Positions 50,917 through 59,997 of a DNA stretch of 64,000 nucleotides are shown piece by piece. The DNA is from JAHELQ01 sp964491915 (GTDB lineage Bacteria > Acidobacteriota > Aminicenantia > UBA2199). The notes under the pieces are model-generated. The model did not search any database and was not told the origin of the DNA. It saw nothing but the letters and a program-made list of their open reading frames with translations. The number at the start of each line of letters is the position of its first letter. The first letter of the stretch is position 1. A program made the translations under genes and the position numbers. The DNA is taken from assembly GCA_964491915.1 (NCBI GenBank), contig CAZBHS010000006.1, positions 62,001-126,000 on the forward strand. Reading direction: 5' to 3'.

Positions 50917-52325
50917 ATGAGTTCGAGATGCAACCCTGTGATTTTCTTCATCTTATTCTTCCTATCCCTGTCTCTGTTTCAGTTTGCCTCCCCTTTTGAA
51001 TTTCAAGCAGAGGAAGATGTTCTGCTGTGGAAGGGGCAGTTGACAATCGAAGGCCAATCGCTTCACTATGAGAGGACCGATGGTTGGCTGCGAGTTTTGG
51101 ATGAGAACGGCGTAAATGTGTTTGCCTGGGAAGTGGAAGACCGGGATACCATTATCAAGGGTGTTGACTACAGTGAGACGCGGCGGGGATTTGTGTTTTT
51201 CACCGAAACCTTCGAGCCTGAGTCGAGGGTATATTCGCTTGTGATGCAGGGGCCGTCGTCGAGTATACTGGTGACAAATCGCTCCGAAAAAGCTTCGTAT
51301 TCGCCAATTTTGATCGAGGAGAACGATGGGTCGGAGACGGTGGTCTATATCGAAGAGGGCGGGACATTGGTGACATTCGATCCGGGGAAACGACTCGTTC
51401 TGGACCGGGAAGCGTTTGACAAGCCGATCTTCGATCTTGGAAAACGAAAAATCGAGGGTGTCTACCATCTGACCTTCACGTTATACGAACCAGGAATCGC
51501 CTGTCCCTTTATGCGCCGTTTCCAGCGAATCTCGCCTCGCAAGCCTCCGCTGATTCCGCTGGAACGCCAGGATGAGATGAATCTCCAACTCCCGAGTGAG
51601 GATGATAGGGATGAACCGCCAGTGCGAATGCCTCTGGATCCGAAGGCTATCCTGGGGTTCGGCGACAGTATCACCTATGGAAAAGTCGGGAGAATACTTG
51701 ATGAAAACCTGGGTTATGTGCCGCGGTTGGAACGAATGGTGAACCGGGAATTTTTCCCCGACGGCGACGGAATGGTTATCAATGAAGGGAACCCTGCCGA
51801 GACGATCCATGCCTATAAAGAAAAACTGGATGAAAAAAAGAATAAATATGCTACCTTTCGCTATAAGAGAGTCCTTGAAGAACGCTTAGTTCAGTATCTC
51901 TTGCTTCACGAGGGGACAAACGACACGAGATTTTATGATTACGATCTGCAATTGGTGTACAATGATCTCCAGTGGATGGTTGATCTGGCATTAGACATGG
52001 GCATTCAGCCTGTATTATCCACGTTGATTCCCAAAGATCTCGATTATTATCCCAAAGTAAGGGCGCTGGATCTAGAACGGGGCCGCAAAATCTCTGTCTT
52101 CATTAGGGCATTGGGAGAAGAGCTGGATTTGCCGGTGGTGGATTTTTGGGAGATCTTTTCCAANNNNNNNNNNNNNNNNNNNNNNNNNNNNNNNNNNNNN
52201 NNNNNNNNNNNNNNNNNNNNNNNNNNNNNNNNNNNNNNNNNNNNNNNNNNNNNNNNNNNNNNNACAAGGCCGGCAACAGCAGTCCGTTTACAGAAGTTCG
52301 TACAGCGACATTCCCTGCTTTTTAA
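50917..52325 (+). CDS. Secreted SGNH hydrolase, paralogue 2, interrupted by assembly gap
   Basis: Close paralogue of the gene at 49166: signal peptide, beta-rich domain with WEVEDRDTIIKGVDYSETRR, then block I GFGDSITYGK and LLHEGTNDTRFYDYD. The sequence stops in FWEIFS at the 100-N gap and resumes with KAGNSSPFTEVRTATFPAF and a TAA at 52323. The two halves are in different frames across 100 N. Aligning to paralogue 1 (50413-50750 missing) predicts about 338 bp in the gap, so the frame problem comes from the arbitrary N length. The gene is probably intact. Confidence 0.8.
52164..52263. other. Assembly gap, 100 N
   Basis: Run of exactly 100 N, the usual placeholder for unknown length. Both sides are nearly identical to the neighbouring paralogue, which explains why assembly failed here. 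Confidence 0.95.
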
Positions 52326-52361
52326 GCGTCACATAAAGGTTGGTTTCCGGGGTCATTCGAA

Positions 52362-53237
52362 TTAGAAGGCGAAGCCTATTAGGAGTCTGATACTGGACAT
52401 GTCCAGGGCCAGGGGGGCTACGTCTGAGAGCCAACTGGAGGTGGGGGCCTCTTCGAACATATCCCAGGTGTAGAAGGATGAGGTGTTGTACACATCCACC
52501 CGGAAGGAGTAGAGGCTGCCCTCGATGGAATCGTTGACGGTCTCGCCGGTGGAACTTGTGCCGGAGCGTTGGCGGGAGCCGGTCAAGTCGGTGATCTTGG
52601 AATAGAGGTATTCGAGTTTGACTAAGAGGCGAGCGGTATCGCCGAGGCTGAAGCGGTAGTTGGCGCCGATGACGAAACTGGCTGCCGAACCGCTGACATC
52701 GTAGAGATCGATAATCTGGCTGGTGTAGTTGTCCTGGGTGAAGTCCCTCTGGAAGGTGTTTTTAAGTTTTAGATCGTTGTAGCCCACCAGAGCGTAAATT
52801 CCCAGATTCGAGAACCGCTTCTCGATCCCTACGAAGGGCATCATGGAGGTGATTTTATTCTCGATGGAGTAATCGTTTTGTTCGTCAAAGGTGGGGGCCG
52901 TGATGGCGAAGGACTTTTCGGACAATAAGCTGCCGAATGAGACCTCGAGGCCGCCCTTCAAGTACAGGCCGTCGGACACCTGGTACAGAACCGCGGCCGA
53001 GACAGGAATCATCGAGAAATTCTCGCCGAACTCTCCTGTGGCCTGGTATTGGCCGCCCAATTGTTGGGAATACTGATGGATAAATTCATCCACGCCGGAG
53101 GCTTGATAGTGCAGCTCGACCGGCTTGCTCAAGCCGTAGCCGACGGTTAGCTCCAATCCGAATTTTTTGTCGGCTCCAAAAACAGAAAAACTCAGGCCAA
53201 GGATCAATAGAAGTGTCAAACTTGCGATTCGTCTCAT
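52362..53237 (-). CDS. Outer-membrane beta-barrel protein
   Basis: 291 residues. Signal peptide MRRIASLTLLLILGLSFSVFG. The mature chain is made of alternating amphipathic strands (KFGLELTVGYGLSKPVELHY, GLYLKGGLEVSFGSL, TARLLVKLEYLYSKI) and ends in IRLLIGFAF with a C-terminal Phe, the usual BAM signal. An 8- to 12-stranded porin- or OmpW-like barrel is likely. A good AGGTAACGAG site precedes the ATG. Ligand unknown. Confidence 0.78.
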   Translation of the reverse strand: MRRIASLTLLLILGLSFSVFGADKKFGLELTVGYGLSKPVELHYQASGVDEFIHQYSQQLGGQYQATGEFGENFSMIPVSAAVLYQVSDGLYLKGGLEVSFGSLLSEKSFAITAPTFDEQNDYSIENKITSMMPFVGIEKRFSNLGIYALVGYNDLKLKNTFQRDFTQDNYTSQIIDLYDVSGSAASFVIGANYRFSLGDTARLLVKLEYLYSKITDLTGSRQRSGTSSTGETVNDSIEGSLYSFRVDVYNTSSFYTWDMFEEAPTSSWLSDVAPLALDMSSIRLLIGFAF

Positions 53238-53298
53238 CTCGTTACCTCTCTAAATCAAAAGATAACTATACTGGATTTGACCGCAAATTTCAAGATCC

Positions 53299-54795
53299 CT
53301 ATGATTTGGCTTTGGAGCGATGGATACGTTTTTTGATCCTGTTTTTGAGCAACACTGTGAAGAAGACAAAGTTGATCCATAACTCTTTGACGCTGGTGAG
53401 GGAGCTGATGGTGTCGGCGATCTTCTTCCAGGAGACCACTTTTTTACCGGTGGAGGAGAAGCGCATGATGAGTTCGGCGATCTGCCGCCAGGTGAGGCGG
53501 TGCTTGAACAAGGGCACATAGCCTTGCGCCGCCGGTAATGTGTGAACCCGGCTCATATCGCTCTTCTTCGCCCACGAAAAATCCTTCGGCATGATCCCTT
53601 CGTCTTTGGCGATCTTTTCCACCGGTGTGCCGGGGTAAACGTGTAAGATGGCGGTGGAGATGTCGGCTTGCGGATGGATGTCTTTGACCTTTTCCATGAT
53701 GCCGATGGTTTCCTGCGCCTCGTCCCAGGTCTCGGTGTGATGGGAAAAAATGAAGAAGGGACCGGGAATGAAGTCCAGCTCTTTGGCCCATTGGACAAAT
53801 TGATAGGCTTTATCTATTTCGAAGTTTTTCAGGACTATATCGTTACGCACTCGCTGGGCGCCGGCTTCGACGCCGAAGTATCCCCGTTCGAGACCGGCCT
53901 CGCGCATCTTTTCCAGAAGCGGTTTGTCCACGATATCGATGCGGAACTCGTTGGCGAACTTGATATTGAGCTTGCGCTCGATGATCATGTCCATGATTTT
54001 ATGGAGCCGCGGGGCGTTGTAGTTGAGGGTATCGTCGTAGAACCAGATAAACTCGGCGTTATACTTGTCCACCAGGTGTTCGACCTCTTTGATGACCCGT
54101 TCGGGGGAGTGGCCTCTCATCTTGCGGCCCCAATTGATGGGGGTGGCGCAAAAATAGCAATTGAAGGGGCAGCCCCTGGAGGTCATCAGGTTCTGGGCCC
54201 GCCGTTTTTTTCCGTCCCGCGTTTCCACAAAGAAGTTGTACTTGTCCATTGGGATCTTATGGCGGGCCGGGAAGGGTAATTCATCCAGTTCTTCAATCCG
54301 GGCGCGCGGGCCAGTAGAGATGATTCGGCCGTCGGTGTCGCGAAAGTATAGTCCGGCGACATTTTTTAGCGAGCCGCCCTCTTTGATGGTGCGGGCAACC
54401 TCGACAACGGTTCGTTCCCCTTCACCCAGCACCAGGACATCCACCTCTTTGATATGGGTAATTGTATCCTCTCCCGCCATAGAGATATGGGGACCGCCCA
54501 ACACCGTCAAGGTCGAGGGGCTCACCCGCTTGGCGATCTTGGCCAACTTGAAACTATCGAAGCGGTTCTCGGTGGTGGTGGTAACGCCCACAATATCGGG
54601 GCGAAAATCGATGATCCGCTGCTCGACCTCTTGCCAGGTATCTCCCAAAACATCCGAGGGCACCACCATCACATCGAATCCTTCCTGCTCCAGTACCGAA
54701 GCCAAAAACAGAATTCCAAGCGGCGGCATCGAGCTCCCCTCGGACCAGCGTTGAGCCACATAGCCCTGCGGCGGCACGAACAATTGAATTTTCAT
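53299..54795 (-). CDS. B12-binding-domain radical SAM protein
   Basis: 498 residues. The N-terminal cobalamin-binding Rossmann domain (about 1-140) includes PPLGILFLASVLEQEGFDV, VGVTTTTENRF and LTVLGGPHISMAGED. The radical SAM core follows, with TSRGCPFNCYFCATPINWG near residues 203-221 (CxxxCxxC). The C-terminal part is basic and helical. The family (BchE/HpnP/P-methylase-like) performs methylations and ring chemistry on lipids or tetrapyrroles. Single gene; substrate not evident. Confidence 0.87.
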   Translation of the reverse strand: MKIQLFVPPQGYVAQRWSEGSSMPPLGILFLASVLEQEGFDVMVVPSDVLGDTWQEVEQRIIDFRPDIVGVTTTTENRFDSFKLAKIAKRVSPSTLTVLGGPHISMAGEDTITHIKEVDVLVLGEGERTVVEVARTIKEGGSLKNVAGLYFRDTDGRIISTGPRARIEELDELPFPARHKIPMDKYNFFVETRDGKKRRAQNLMTSRGCPFNCYFCATPINWGRKMRGHSPERVIKEVEHLVDKYNAEFIWFYDDTLNYNAPRLHKIMDMIIERKLNIKFANEFRIDIVDKPLLEKMREAGLERGYFGVEAGAQRVRNDIVLKNFEIDKAYQFVQWAKELDFIPGPFFIFSHHTETWDEAQETIGIMEKVKDIHPQADISTAILHVYPGTPVEKIAKDEGIMPKDFSWAKKSDMSRVHTLPAAQGYVPLFKHRLTWRQIAELIMRFSSTGKKVVSWKKIADTISSLTSVKELWINFVFFTVLLKNRIKKRIHRSKAKS

Positions 54796-54930
54796 GTTGT
54801 ATTCCCTTTTATATCTATAGGTTCAATCCAGGTATTCTTAAGGTAAATAGTATCACTAAGGGGGGGAAAAATCAAATCCGGCATTCGGGATCCTCAAGAA
54901 TCTTTTTAAAAATAATTCACCCAAAATCTT

Positions 54931-54959
54931 TTGAAAAATACAATTTTTTATGATATCTA
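54931..54959 (+). promoter_or_regulatory. Promoter of C69 peptidase gene, leaderless type
   Basis: TTGAAA (54931-54936), 17-bp spacer, TATCTA (54954-54959). The ATG at 54967 follows after 7 nt with no ribosome site. Confidence 0.5.
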
Positions 54960-54966
54960 TTTAGTT

Positions 54967-56418
54967 ATGAAAAAGGCGCTACTGTTTATAACAATAATTT
55001 TATTCTGTTACTTGAGCATTTTCCCCGGAGACGATTGTTTTACGATTATAGTCGGCAAGGAGGCGTCCCAAACAGGCGCTGTCATGCTGGCCCATAACGA
55101 GGACGACCGTGGTGATTTTTTTGTCAATGTCCATAAGATTCCCAGAGCCACGCATCAGGGGGCGGAATTGATCAAATTGAAAAACGGGGGCTCCGTGCTC
55201 CAGGCTACCCAAACCTTTGGGCTCCTCTGGCTGCAAATTCCAACCGCTGAATTCGCCGATTCTTACTTCAACCAAAAGGGCGTGACGATCGCCAGCAATT
55301 CCTGCCCCTCTAAAGAAGATGCGGGGGAATTGACAAACGGCGGTATCGGATTCGCGCTACGGCGCATCATTGCGGAGCGGTCTTCCACGGCGCGGGAGGC
55401 GGTGAAGTTGGCGGGCCATTTGGTCGAGACCTATGGCTATTATTCATCAGGCCGCACCTTGTGCATTGCCGATGCCAACGAGGGCTGGGTCATGCACATC
55501 GTCCGGGGAAAGCATTGGATCGCCAAACGGGTTCCGGATGACGAGGTGGCTGTTATCGCCAATCGCTACACCATTGATCATCTCGGTTTTCCCAATGACG
55601 CTGATATTATGGCCTCCTCCGATATTGTTAATTATGCTGTGGCAAATGGTTGGTATACTAAGAAAGCCGGGAATAATTTCAATTTCGCCCGCGCTTATTC
55701 CAAACCATCGAGTTTCGATAGCCAGTCGAATATTCTTCGCCAGTGGAGAGGCACCAATTTGCTCTCCAAAAAACGTTACAAAGTCGATGAACCGCTGCCA
55801 TTTTCGTTCCAACCAAAAGACCGGTTGGAACGGGAAGATCTGTACAGGGTGCTGCGGGATCACTACGAGGGGACCGAGTATGATCTCACCAACGGTTACA
55901 AAAATGGCTCCCCCAATAACACAGACAACCGGACCATTTGCACCCGCTCGACCAAATACGCCTTTGTAGCGGAACTGCGTAAAGAGCTTCCGGTCGAGAT
56001 ACAACACATCGTCTGGATCGCGTTTATGAGACCCGACTCCAACGCCTTTTGCCCCTGGTATTTTTCGGTGGAAACGCCTCCGCCCGGCTACACAAGAGGG
56101 GATTCATCCATTGCGTTCAGACGGCACTTCCAACAGCGAAAAGAAGATTACAATCACCGGTACGCGTTTTGGACCTTTGCTAAATTGTCGCAATTGATGG
56201 ACCTGGATTACCGTGAACGCATCCGTGATATCCGCAAAGAATGGCGCAATCTAGAAAACTATATCAACAAAAATATCAAGAAAAAAGAGAAAGAATTCAT
56301 ATATCTAGCCAAGAGGGACAAAACCATTGCCCGCAAATTAATCACCAATTACATCCACCAATTGGAATTGCGGCGTTGGTTTATGGCATCGGAGTGGGTG
56401 CGGGAGTATAAAAACTAG
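54967..56418 (+). CDS. C69 family dipeptidase (PepD-like, secreted)
   Basis: 483 residues from the ATG at 54967; a possible TTG at 54931 overlaps the promoter. A signal peptide (LLFITIILFCYLSIFPG) is followed by DDCFTIIVGKEAS, where the Cys is the expected N-terminal nucleophile after processing. AVMLAHNEDDRGDFFVNVH is the usual next block, and IGFALRRIIAERSSTAREAV follows. A Lys-rich C-terminal helix (ENYINKNIKKKEKEFIYLAK) ends the protein. It hydrolyses dipeptides outside the cytoplasm. The last 38 bp overlap the end of the convergent gene. Confidence 0.85.
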   Translation: MKKALLFITIILFCYLSIFPGDDCFTIIVGKEASQTGAVMLAHNEDDRGDFFVNVHKIPRATHQGAELIKLKNGGSVLQATQTFGLLWLQIPTAEFADSYFNQKGVTIASNSCPSKEDAGELTNGGIGFALRRIIAERSSTAREAVKLAGHLVETYGYYSSGRTLCIADANEGWVMHIVRGKHWIAKRVPDDEVAVIANRYTIDHLGFPNDADIMASSDIVNYAVANGWYTKKAGNNFNFARAYSKPSSFDSQSNILRQWRGTNLLSKKRYKVDEPLPFSFQPKDRLEREDLYRVLRDHYEGTEYDLTNGYKNGSPNNTDNRTICTRSTKYAFVAELRKELPVEIQHIVWIAFMRPDSNAFCPWYFSVETPPPGYTRGDSSIAFRRHFQQRKEDYNHRYAFWTFAKLSQLMDLDYRERIRDIRKEWRNLENYINKNIKKKEKEFIYLAKRDKTIARKLITNYIHQLELRRWFMASEWVREYKN

Positions 56419-57667
56419 TAGTCTTCAGGTAATTCCCAAAATCTATTAATTGCCGGCGCCGTTGTTCTACCCCCTCTTCATCGGTTTGAGGATCGAAATG
56501 AATGACTTTGTAATGTTGCTCCACATTGCGGACGAGCGATGAAACACGGCGGGACAGAAGATCCTCCTGCGAGGTACCGTTGATATCCGGTTCAGGCCGG
56601 GGCGTGTCGTCAGTTAGTACACAAATAAACCTGGAGGTATCCGGGGTGTAGAGAATCCTGTCGAGGCGGATGGATTTACCCGGATCTTCGCTGGAGATAC
56701 TCAGACCCTCCAATTCAATGTCCCCGGAATCGGCATTGCAAAGCTCGGAAATCCAGAGATTCTCGGCTTCTGTTTGAGCGGGAAAAACGATATATTTTTG
56801 CTTTAGGAAATGAACGCAGGAAACATTCAATTTTTGGTAGACCCCCACATCATCGGGATCCAGATCATCGTTTTCTATCCACTCAAGGCGGAACAGAGTC
56901 CGCTCTTCCGAATAATTTAAATATTCTTTTATCTGCAGCAAAAGCTTGCGGGGCGAGAGATCACGCACCTTTTCAATATTTTCCCTGAAAAAAGCCGCCT
57001 GCCCCGGATCGGTATAAATATTCAACCGCTTCAGCAACAATTCAAAATAAAGAAGTATAGGAAGCGCCTGAAAATCCTTTTCTAATTCGTTGCCAATCAA
57101 GTCGAGAAAAGAAAAATCGAGTAAATCCCGCATCTCTTGATTCGATAAGGCGTTCACCCGTATCGATAAATGTTCGGCCGGAACTTTTTGTAACAACGCG
57201 GCAGTGTATACATTATAGCGAAACCTCTTTGAAAAGCTTTTGGGGAAATCCAGCAGCAGAAGTTCTTTTAGATTATAGACGCTCAATCGCTTTATCTTTT
57301 CCAACACTTCCGACAATTTCCCGCAGTCTCCCCCTTTTTTATCCAGTAGCTGCGTATCGTAAAGAGAGGATTCAATATCGTCGGGCGCAGGACTTTCCGG
57401 TAATGATTCAAGGTTGTCCAAATGCTGAAAAAACGCCGCTAACGCCCCCTCGATACGGGCATTGTACGCAATAAAAAAATCATCCGCTCGTTCGGTATGC
57501 GGCGGCTCACCCGAATTTATATCAGGCAAGTTCTGAGTTGCCGCGATGGCATCGGCGACATTTTTTTTGTCGCCGGACGGCAGAAACAGGTAGGCCATGA
57601 AGATTATCACCACAAGGGCCATAAAAATTAGCAAAGCGTAGTCTCTTTTCTCTTTGTTTCCAAACAT
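56381..57667 (-). CDS. Membrane-anchored protein of unknown function
   Basis: 428 residues from the ATG at 57667 (MFGNKEKRDYALL, AAGGA site); upstream codons in frame lack a start signal. One helix (ALLIFMALVVIIFMAYLFLP, residues 10-29) is followed by a soluble, mostly helical region with no signature I recognise. The stretch EDPGKSIRLDRILYTPDTSRFICVL suggests a small beta domain near the end. It shares a divergent promoter region with the GT2 gene and overlaps the C69 gene end by 38 bp. Confidence 0.65.
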   Translation of the reverse strand: MFGNKEKRDYALLIFMALVVIIFMAYLFLPSGDKKNVADAIAATQNLPDINSGEPPHTERADDFFIAYNARIEGALAAFFQHLDNLESLPESPAPDDIESSLYDTQLLDKKGGDCGKLSEVLEKIKRLSVYNLKELLLLDFPKSFSKRFRYNVYTAALLQKVPAEHLSIRVNALSNQEMRDLLDFSFLDLIGNELEKDFQALPILLYFELLLKRLNIYTDPGQAAFFRENIEKVRDLSPRKLLLQIKEYLNYSEERTLFRLEWIENDDLDPDDVGVYQKLNVSCVHFLKQKYIVFPAQTEAENLWISELCNADSGDIELEGLSISSEDPGKSIRLDRILYTPDTSRFICVLTDDTPRPEPDINGTSQEDLLSRRVSSLVRNVEQHYKVIHFDPQTDEEGVEQRRRQLIDFGNYLKTTSFYTPAPTPMP

Positions 57668-57689
57668 TCGGTCCTTCTCTAAAAGTTTT

Positions 57690-57718
57690 ATTATAGTACA
57701 TAACATTATCGAGCACAA
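57690..57718 (-). promoter_or_regulatory. Promoter of unknown membrane-anchored gene
   Basis: Minus strand TTGTGC (57718-57713), 17-bp spacer, TATAAT (57695-57690). Confidence 0.5.
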
Positions 57719-57733
57719 ATAAAAACCCCAGAC

Positions 57734-57762
57734 TTGACAACCTTGAAAGTTTTTTGTATTGT
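57734..57762 (+). promoter_or_regulatory. Promoter of GT2 gene, near-leaderless
   Basis: TTGACA (57734-57739), 17-bp spacer, TATTGT (57757-57762). The ATG at 57771 follows after 8 nt; GGAG sits only 3 nt before it, too close for normal use. Confidence 0.55.
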
Positions 57763-57770
57763 TGGAGCAA

Positions 57771-58520
57771 ATGAAACTATCTGTAACCATCATTACCTTT
57801 AACGAAGAGGACCGGCTGGAAGGCGCGTTGAAAAGTGTCCGGGACATCGCCGACGAAATCGTCGTGGTTGACTCTTATTCCACCGACCAAACAACCGGGA
57901 TTGCTGAACGCTACCAGGCCCGCGTGCTCCACAACACCTTCGACAATTATGGCGCCCAAAAAAATTTCGCGTTGGATAACGCCCGGTACGAATGGGTTTT
58001 GAATCTCGACGCCGACGAACGGGTATCGCCTGAATTGGCGGAAAGCATCAGCAAACTCAAGCATTCAGACAACATCGAAGCAGACGGATTTCTCATCAAG
58101 AGGAAAACAAATTACCTGGGCCGCTGGATCATGCATTCCGGGTGGTATCCGGATCGGAAATTGAGATTGTTCAAGAAAAACAAAAGCCGTTGGCAGGGAC
58201 GGATACACGAACGGCTCGTGTTGGATGGTAAGCTGGAACACCTCGACGGCGAAATTCTCCACTATACATATCGCGATATGAACGACCACATCCAACGCTT
58301 GAACCGCTATTCCTTCCTGCAAGCTCAGGATATTGCCGCGAAAAACAAGAAGGCGCTTTATGCACGAGCGGTCATCTTGCCCCCCATTACCTTTTTTCGT
58401 TTCTATTTCTGGAAATTGGGACTATTGGACGGTTTTCCAGGTTTGGTCATCGCGCTCGTCTCATCCTGGGGGACCGCTATGAAATACCTCAAAACCATCG
58501 CCATCAAGCGGCTCAAATAA
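57771..58520 (+). CDS. GT2 glycosyltransferase (WaaE/KdtX-like)
   Basis: 249 residues. GT-A fold: KLSVTIITFNEEDRLEGAL at the N-terminus, EIVVVDSYSTDQTTGIA, the DxD-like VLNLDADERVSPEL, then SGWYPDRKLRLFKKNKSRWQ and HERLVLDG, which are typical of lipopolysaccharide core glucosyltransferases of the WaaE type. An amphipathic C-terminal helix suggests membrane association. A role in lipooligosaccharide core assembly is likely but the sugar is not known. Confidence 0.82.
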   Translation: MKLSVTIITFNEEDRLEGALKSVRDIADEIVVVDSYSTDQTTGIAERYQARVLHNTFDNYGAQKNFALDNARYEWVLNLDADERVSPELAESISKLKHSDNIEADGFLIKRKTNYLGRWIMHSGWYPDRKLRLFKKNKSRWQGRIHERLVLDGKLEHLDGEILHYTYRDMNDHIQRLNRYSFLQAQDIAAKNKKALYARAVILPPITFFRFYFWKLGLLDGFPGLVIALVSSWGTAMKYLKTIAIKRLK

Positions 58521-58523
58521 TAA

Positions 58524-59459
58524 TTAACCAGCCCTTTCAACCAGAGTTTCCGCCAATTTGACGGCTTCCATCATACTGGAAGGATTCGCGATTCCTTTTC
58601 CCGCAATTTCGAAGGCGGTGCCATGATCGGGAGACGTACGAATAAACGGAAGTCCCAACGTCATATTAACTCCGGAGTGGATATTGAGCAATTTAAAGGG
58701 AATCAATCCCTGGTCGTGATACCAGGAGACGACAACAGCATGTTTGTATTTCCGGGCTTCAAGAAAGATGGTATCCGGTGGAAACGGTCCGATAATCTCA
58801 CTTTTTATTGTATCCCGGACTTCATCGATGGCGGGAATAATTTCTTCGAGTTCCTCTGTTCCGATCACGCCTTGTTCCCCGGCATGGGGATTCAACCCGC
58901 TGACAAGTAGAGTGAATTCATCTCCAAACAAACGGTCAAGCTCCCGGTCCAGCAATTGGAGGAATGATACGATTTTTCCCCGCTTGACATTGGCAAAAAC
59001 ATCTTTGAGAGGGATGTGGGTGGAAAATAAAGCAACCCGTATATCTGGCGACCAAAAAAACATAATATAACGATCAACTCCGGCCATTTGCGCCAGGTAA
59101 TCAGTGTGTCCCGGAAATGGGACTCCGGCCTGAAACCATTTTTCTTTCGAGATAGGGCCGGTTACCAGCGCGTGAATTTCTTTCTGAAGGGATAATTCCA
59201 CACCCCGTTTCACAAATTCGAACGATGGATCTCCGGTGATCGCTTCTCCAGGAATATGCAATAGGTAAAAATCAGGTCCGCCGATATCTCCTATATGTTG
59301 AATAACGTTCGGTTTACCCCCGCGATAATAATCCCTCGAACCGATTAAAACGACCGGGTACCTGGGACGCAAACGTTCCATACTTTTCGCGATGACTTCA
59401 GGCCCAATCCCTGAAGGGTCCCCCATGGTAATCGCAATAATCTTCTTTGCAGTCCTCAT
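58524..59459 (-). CDS. pdxA: 4-hydroxythreonine-4-phosphate dehydrogenase
   Basis: 311 residues, the normal PdxA size. Signatures: IIAITMGDPSGIGPEVIAKS, ALVTGPISKE, FPGHTDYLA, SGLNPHAGEQGVIG (metal histidine) and YHDQGLIPFKLL, then TSPDHGTAFEIAGKG. It oxidises 4-phosphohydroxy-L-threonine in the DXP-independent-of-Pdx1 route to pyridoxal phosphate. It follows the Hfq-like gene on the same strand with about 72 bp between them. Confidence 0.93.
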   Translation of the reverse strand: MRTAKKIIAITMGDPSGIGPEVIAKSMERLRPRYPVVLIGSRDYYRGGKPNVIQHIGDIGGPDFYLLHIPGEAITGDPSFEFVKRGVELSLQKEIHALVTGPISKEKWFQAGVPFPGHTDYLAQMAGVDRYIMFFWSPDIRVALFSTHIPLKDVFANVKRGKIVSFLQLLDRELDRLFGDEFTLLVSGLNPHAGEQGVIGTEELEEIIPAIDEVRDTIKSEIIGPFPPDTIFLEARKYKHAVVVSWYHDQGLIPFKLLNIHSGVNMTLGLPFIRTSPDHGTAFEIAGKGIANPSSMMEAVKLAETLVERAG

Positions 59460-59531
59460 TTCCCACTGAAATTAGAAATACCTTTACAATTACATCACAG
59501 ACAAATTAAACTGAAAAATAGAAAAGAATAT

Positions 59532-59908
59532 TTACTCGGAAGCTTCTTGATAATCTTCAGCCGCATCGTGGGACTCAATTTCAGAGGAGTCTTCATCAGC
59601 TCTGTATGATTTTTCATCAGGCATTTCGGGATTTTTGTACATATATTTTATAACATGCTTAAATACAATGAAATTGCTTTCGTCTTCACNNNNNNNNNNA
59701 TGCATTTATCATCATACCATTCGATTTTTCCCTTCAAGAGCTCACCGTTAATCAATTCCACAACCATATGGGTTCGATTATTCATCTGCTTAATGTAATA
59801 ATAATTTTCGGCATGGGTCTTGTACGGAGGTGCCGGTTTCTTTTTCAAATCCTTTTTGGCAATCTTTTTAATTTCCTTCAGATTTGGCTTTATTAATCTT
59901 CGGGTCAT
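59532..59908 (-). CDS. hfq: Hfq-like (Sm fold) RNA chaperone, contains assembly gap
   Basis: The ATG at 59908 has an AAGGAGAT site. A Lys-rich N-terminal extension (about 35 residues) precedes the Sm1-like segment HMVVELINGELLKGKIEWYD. The 10-N gap follows. Beyond it, the correct frame reads ESNFIVFKHVIKYMYKNPE, where FKHVI corresponds to YKHAI of Hfq Sm2, and then an acidic tail to a stop at 59532. The frame across the gap needs a true gap length of 2 mod 3, so 10 N is only a placeholder. Probably a hexameric RNA-binding protein; differences from E. coli Hfq are large. Confidence 0.65.
59690..59699. other. Assembly gap, 10 N
   Basis: Run of 10 N inside the Hfq-like gene. It breaks the reading frame artificially. 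Confidence 0.95.
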
Positions 59909-59997
59909 TTTATCTCCTTTTTACGCAGCAGTACTATTAATATACACCAAGTTTATAAAGAAGTCAACCGTCTGATTTTTTTGGATATAAGGGGCAA

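Noticed and set aside
52164..52325. Frameshifted C-terminus of the second SGNH hydrolase
   Set aside because: Explained by the arbitrary 100-N gap; the other frame restores the paralogue's C-terminus.
59648..59700. C-terminus VKTKAISLYLSML of the Hfq-like protein
   Set aside because: Reading across 10 N in the wrong frame; another frame gives an Sm2-like segment and a longer acidic tail.
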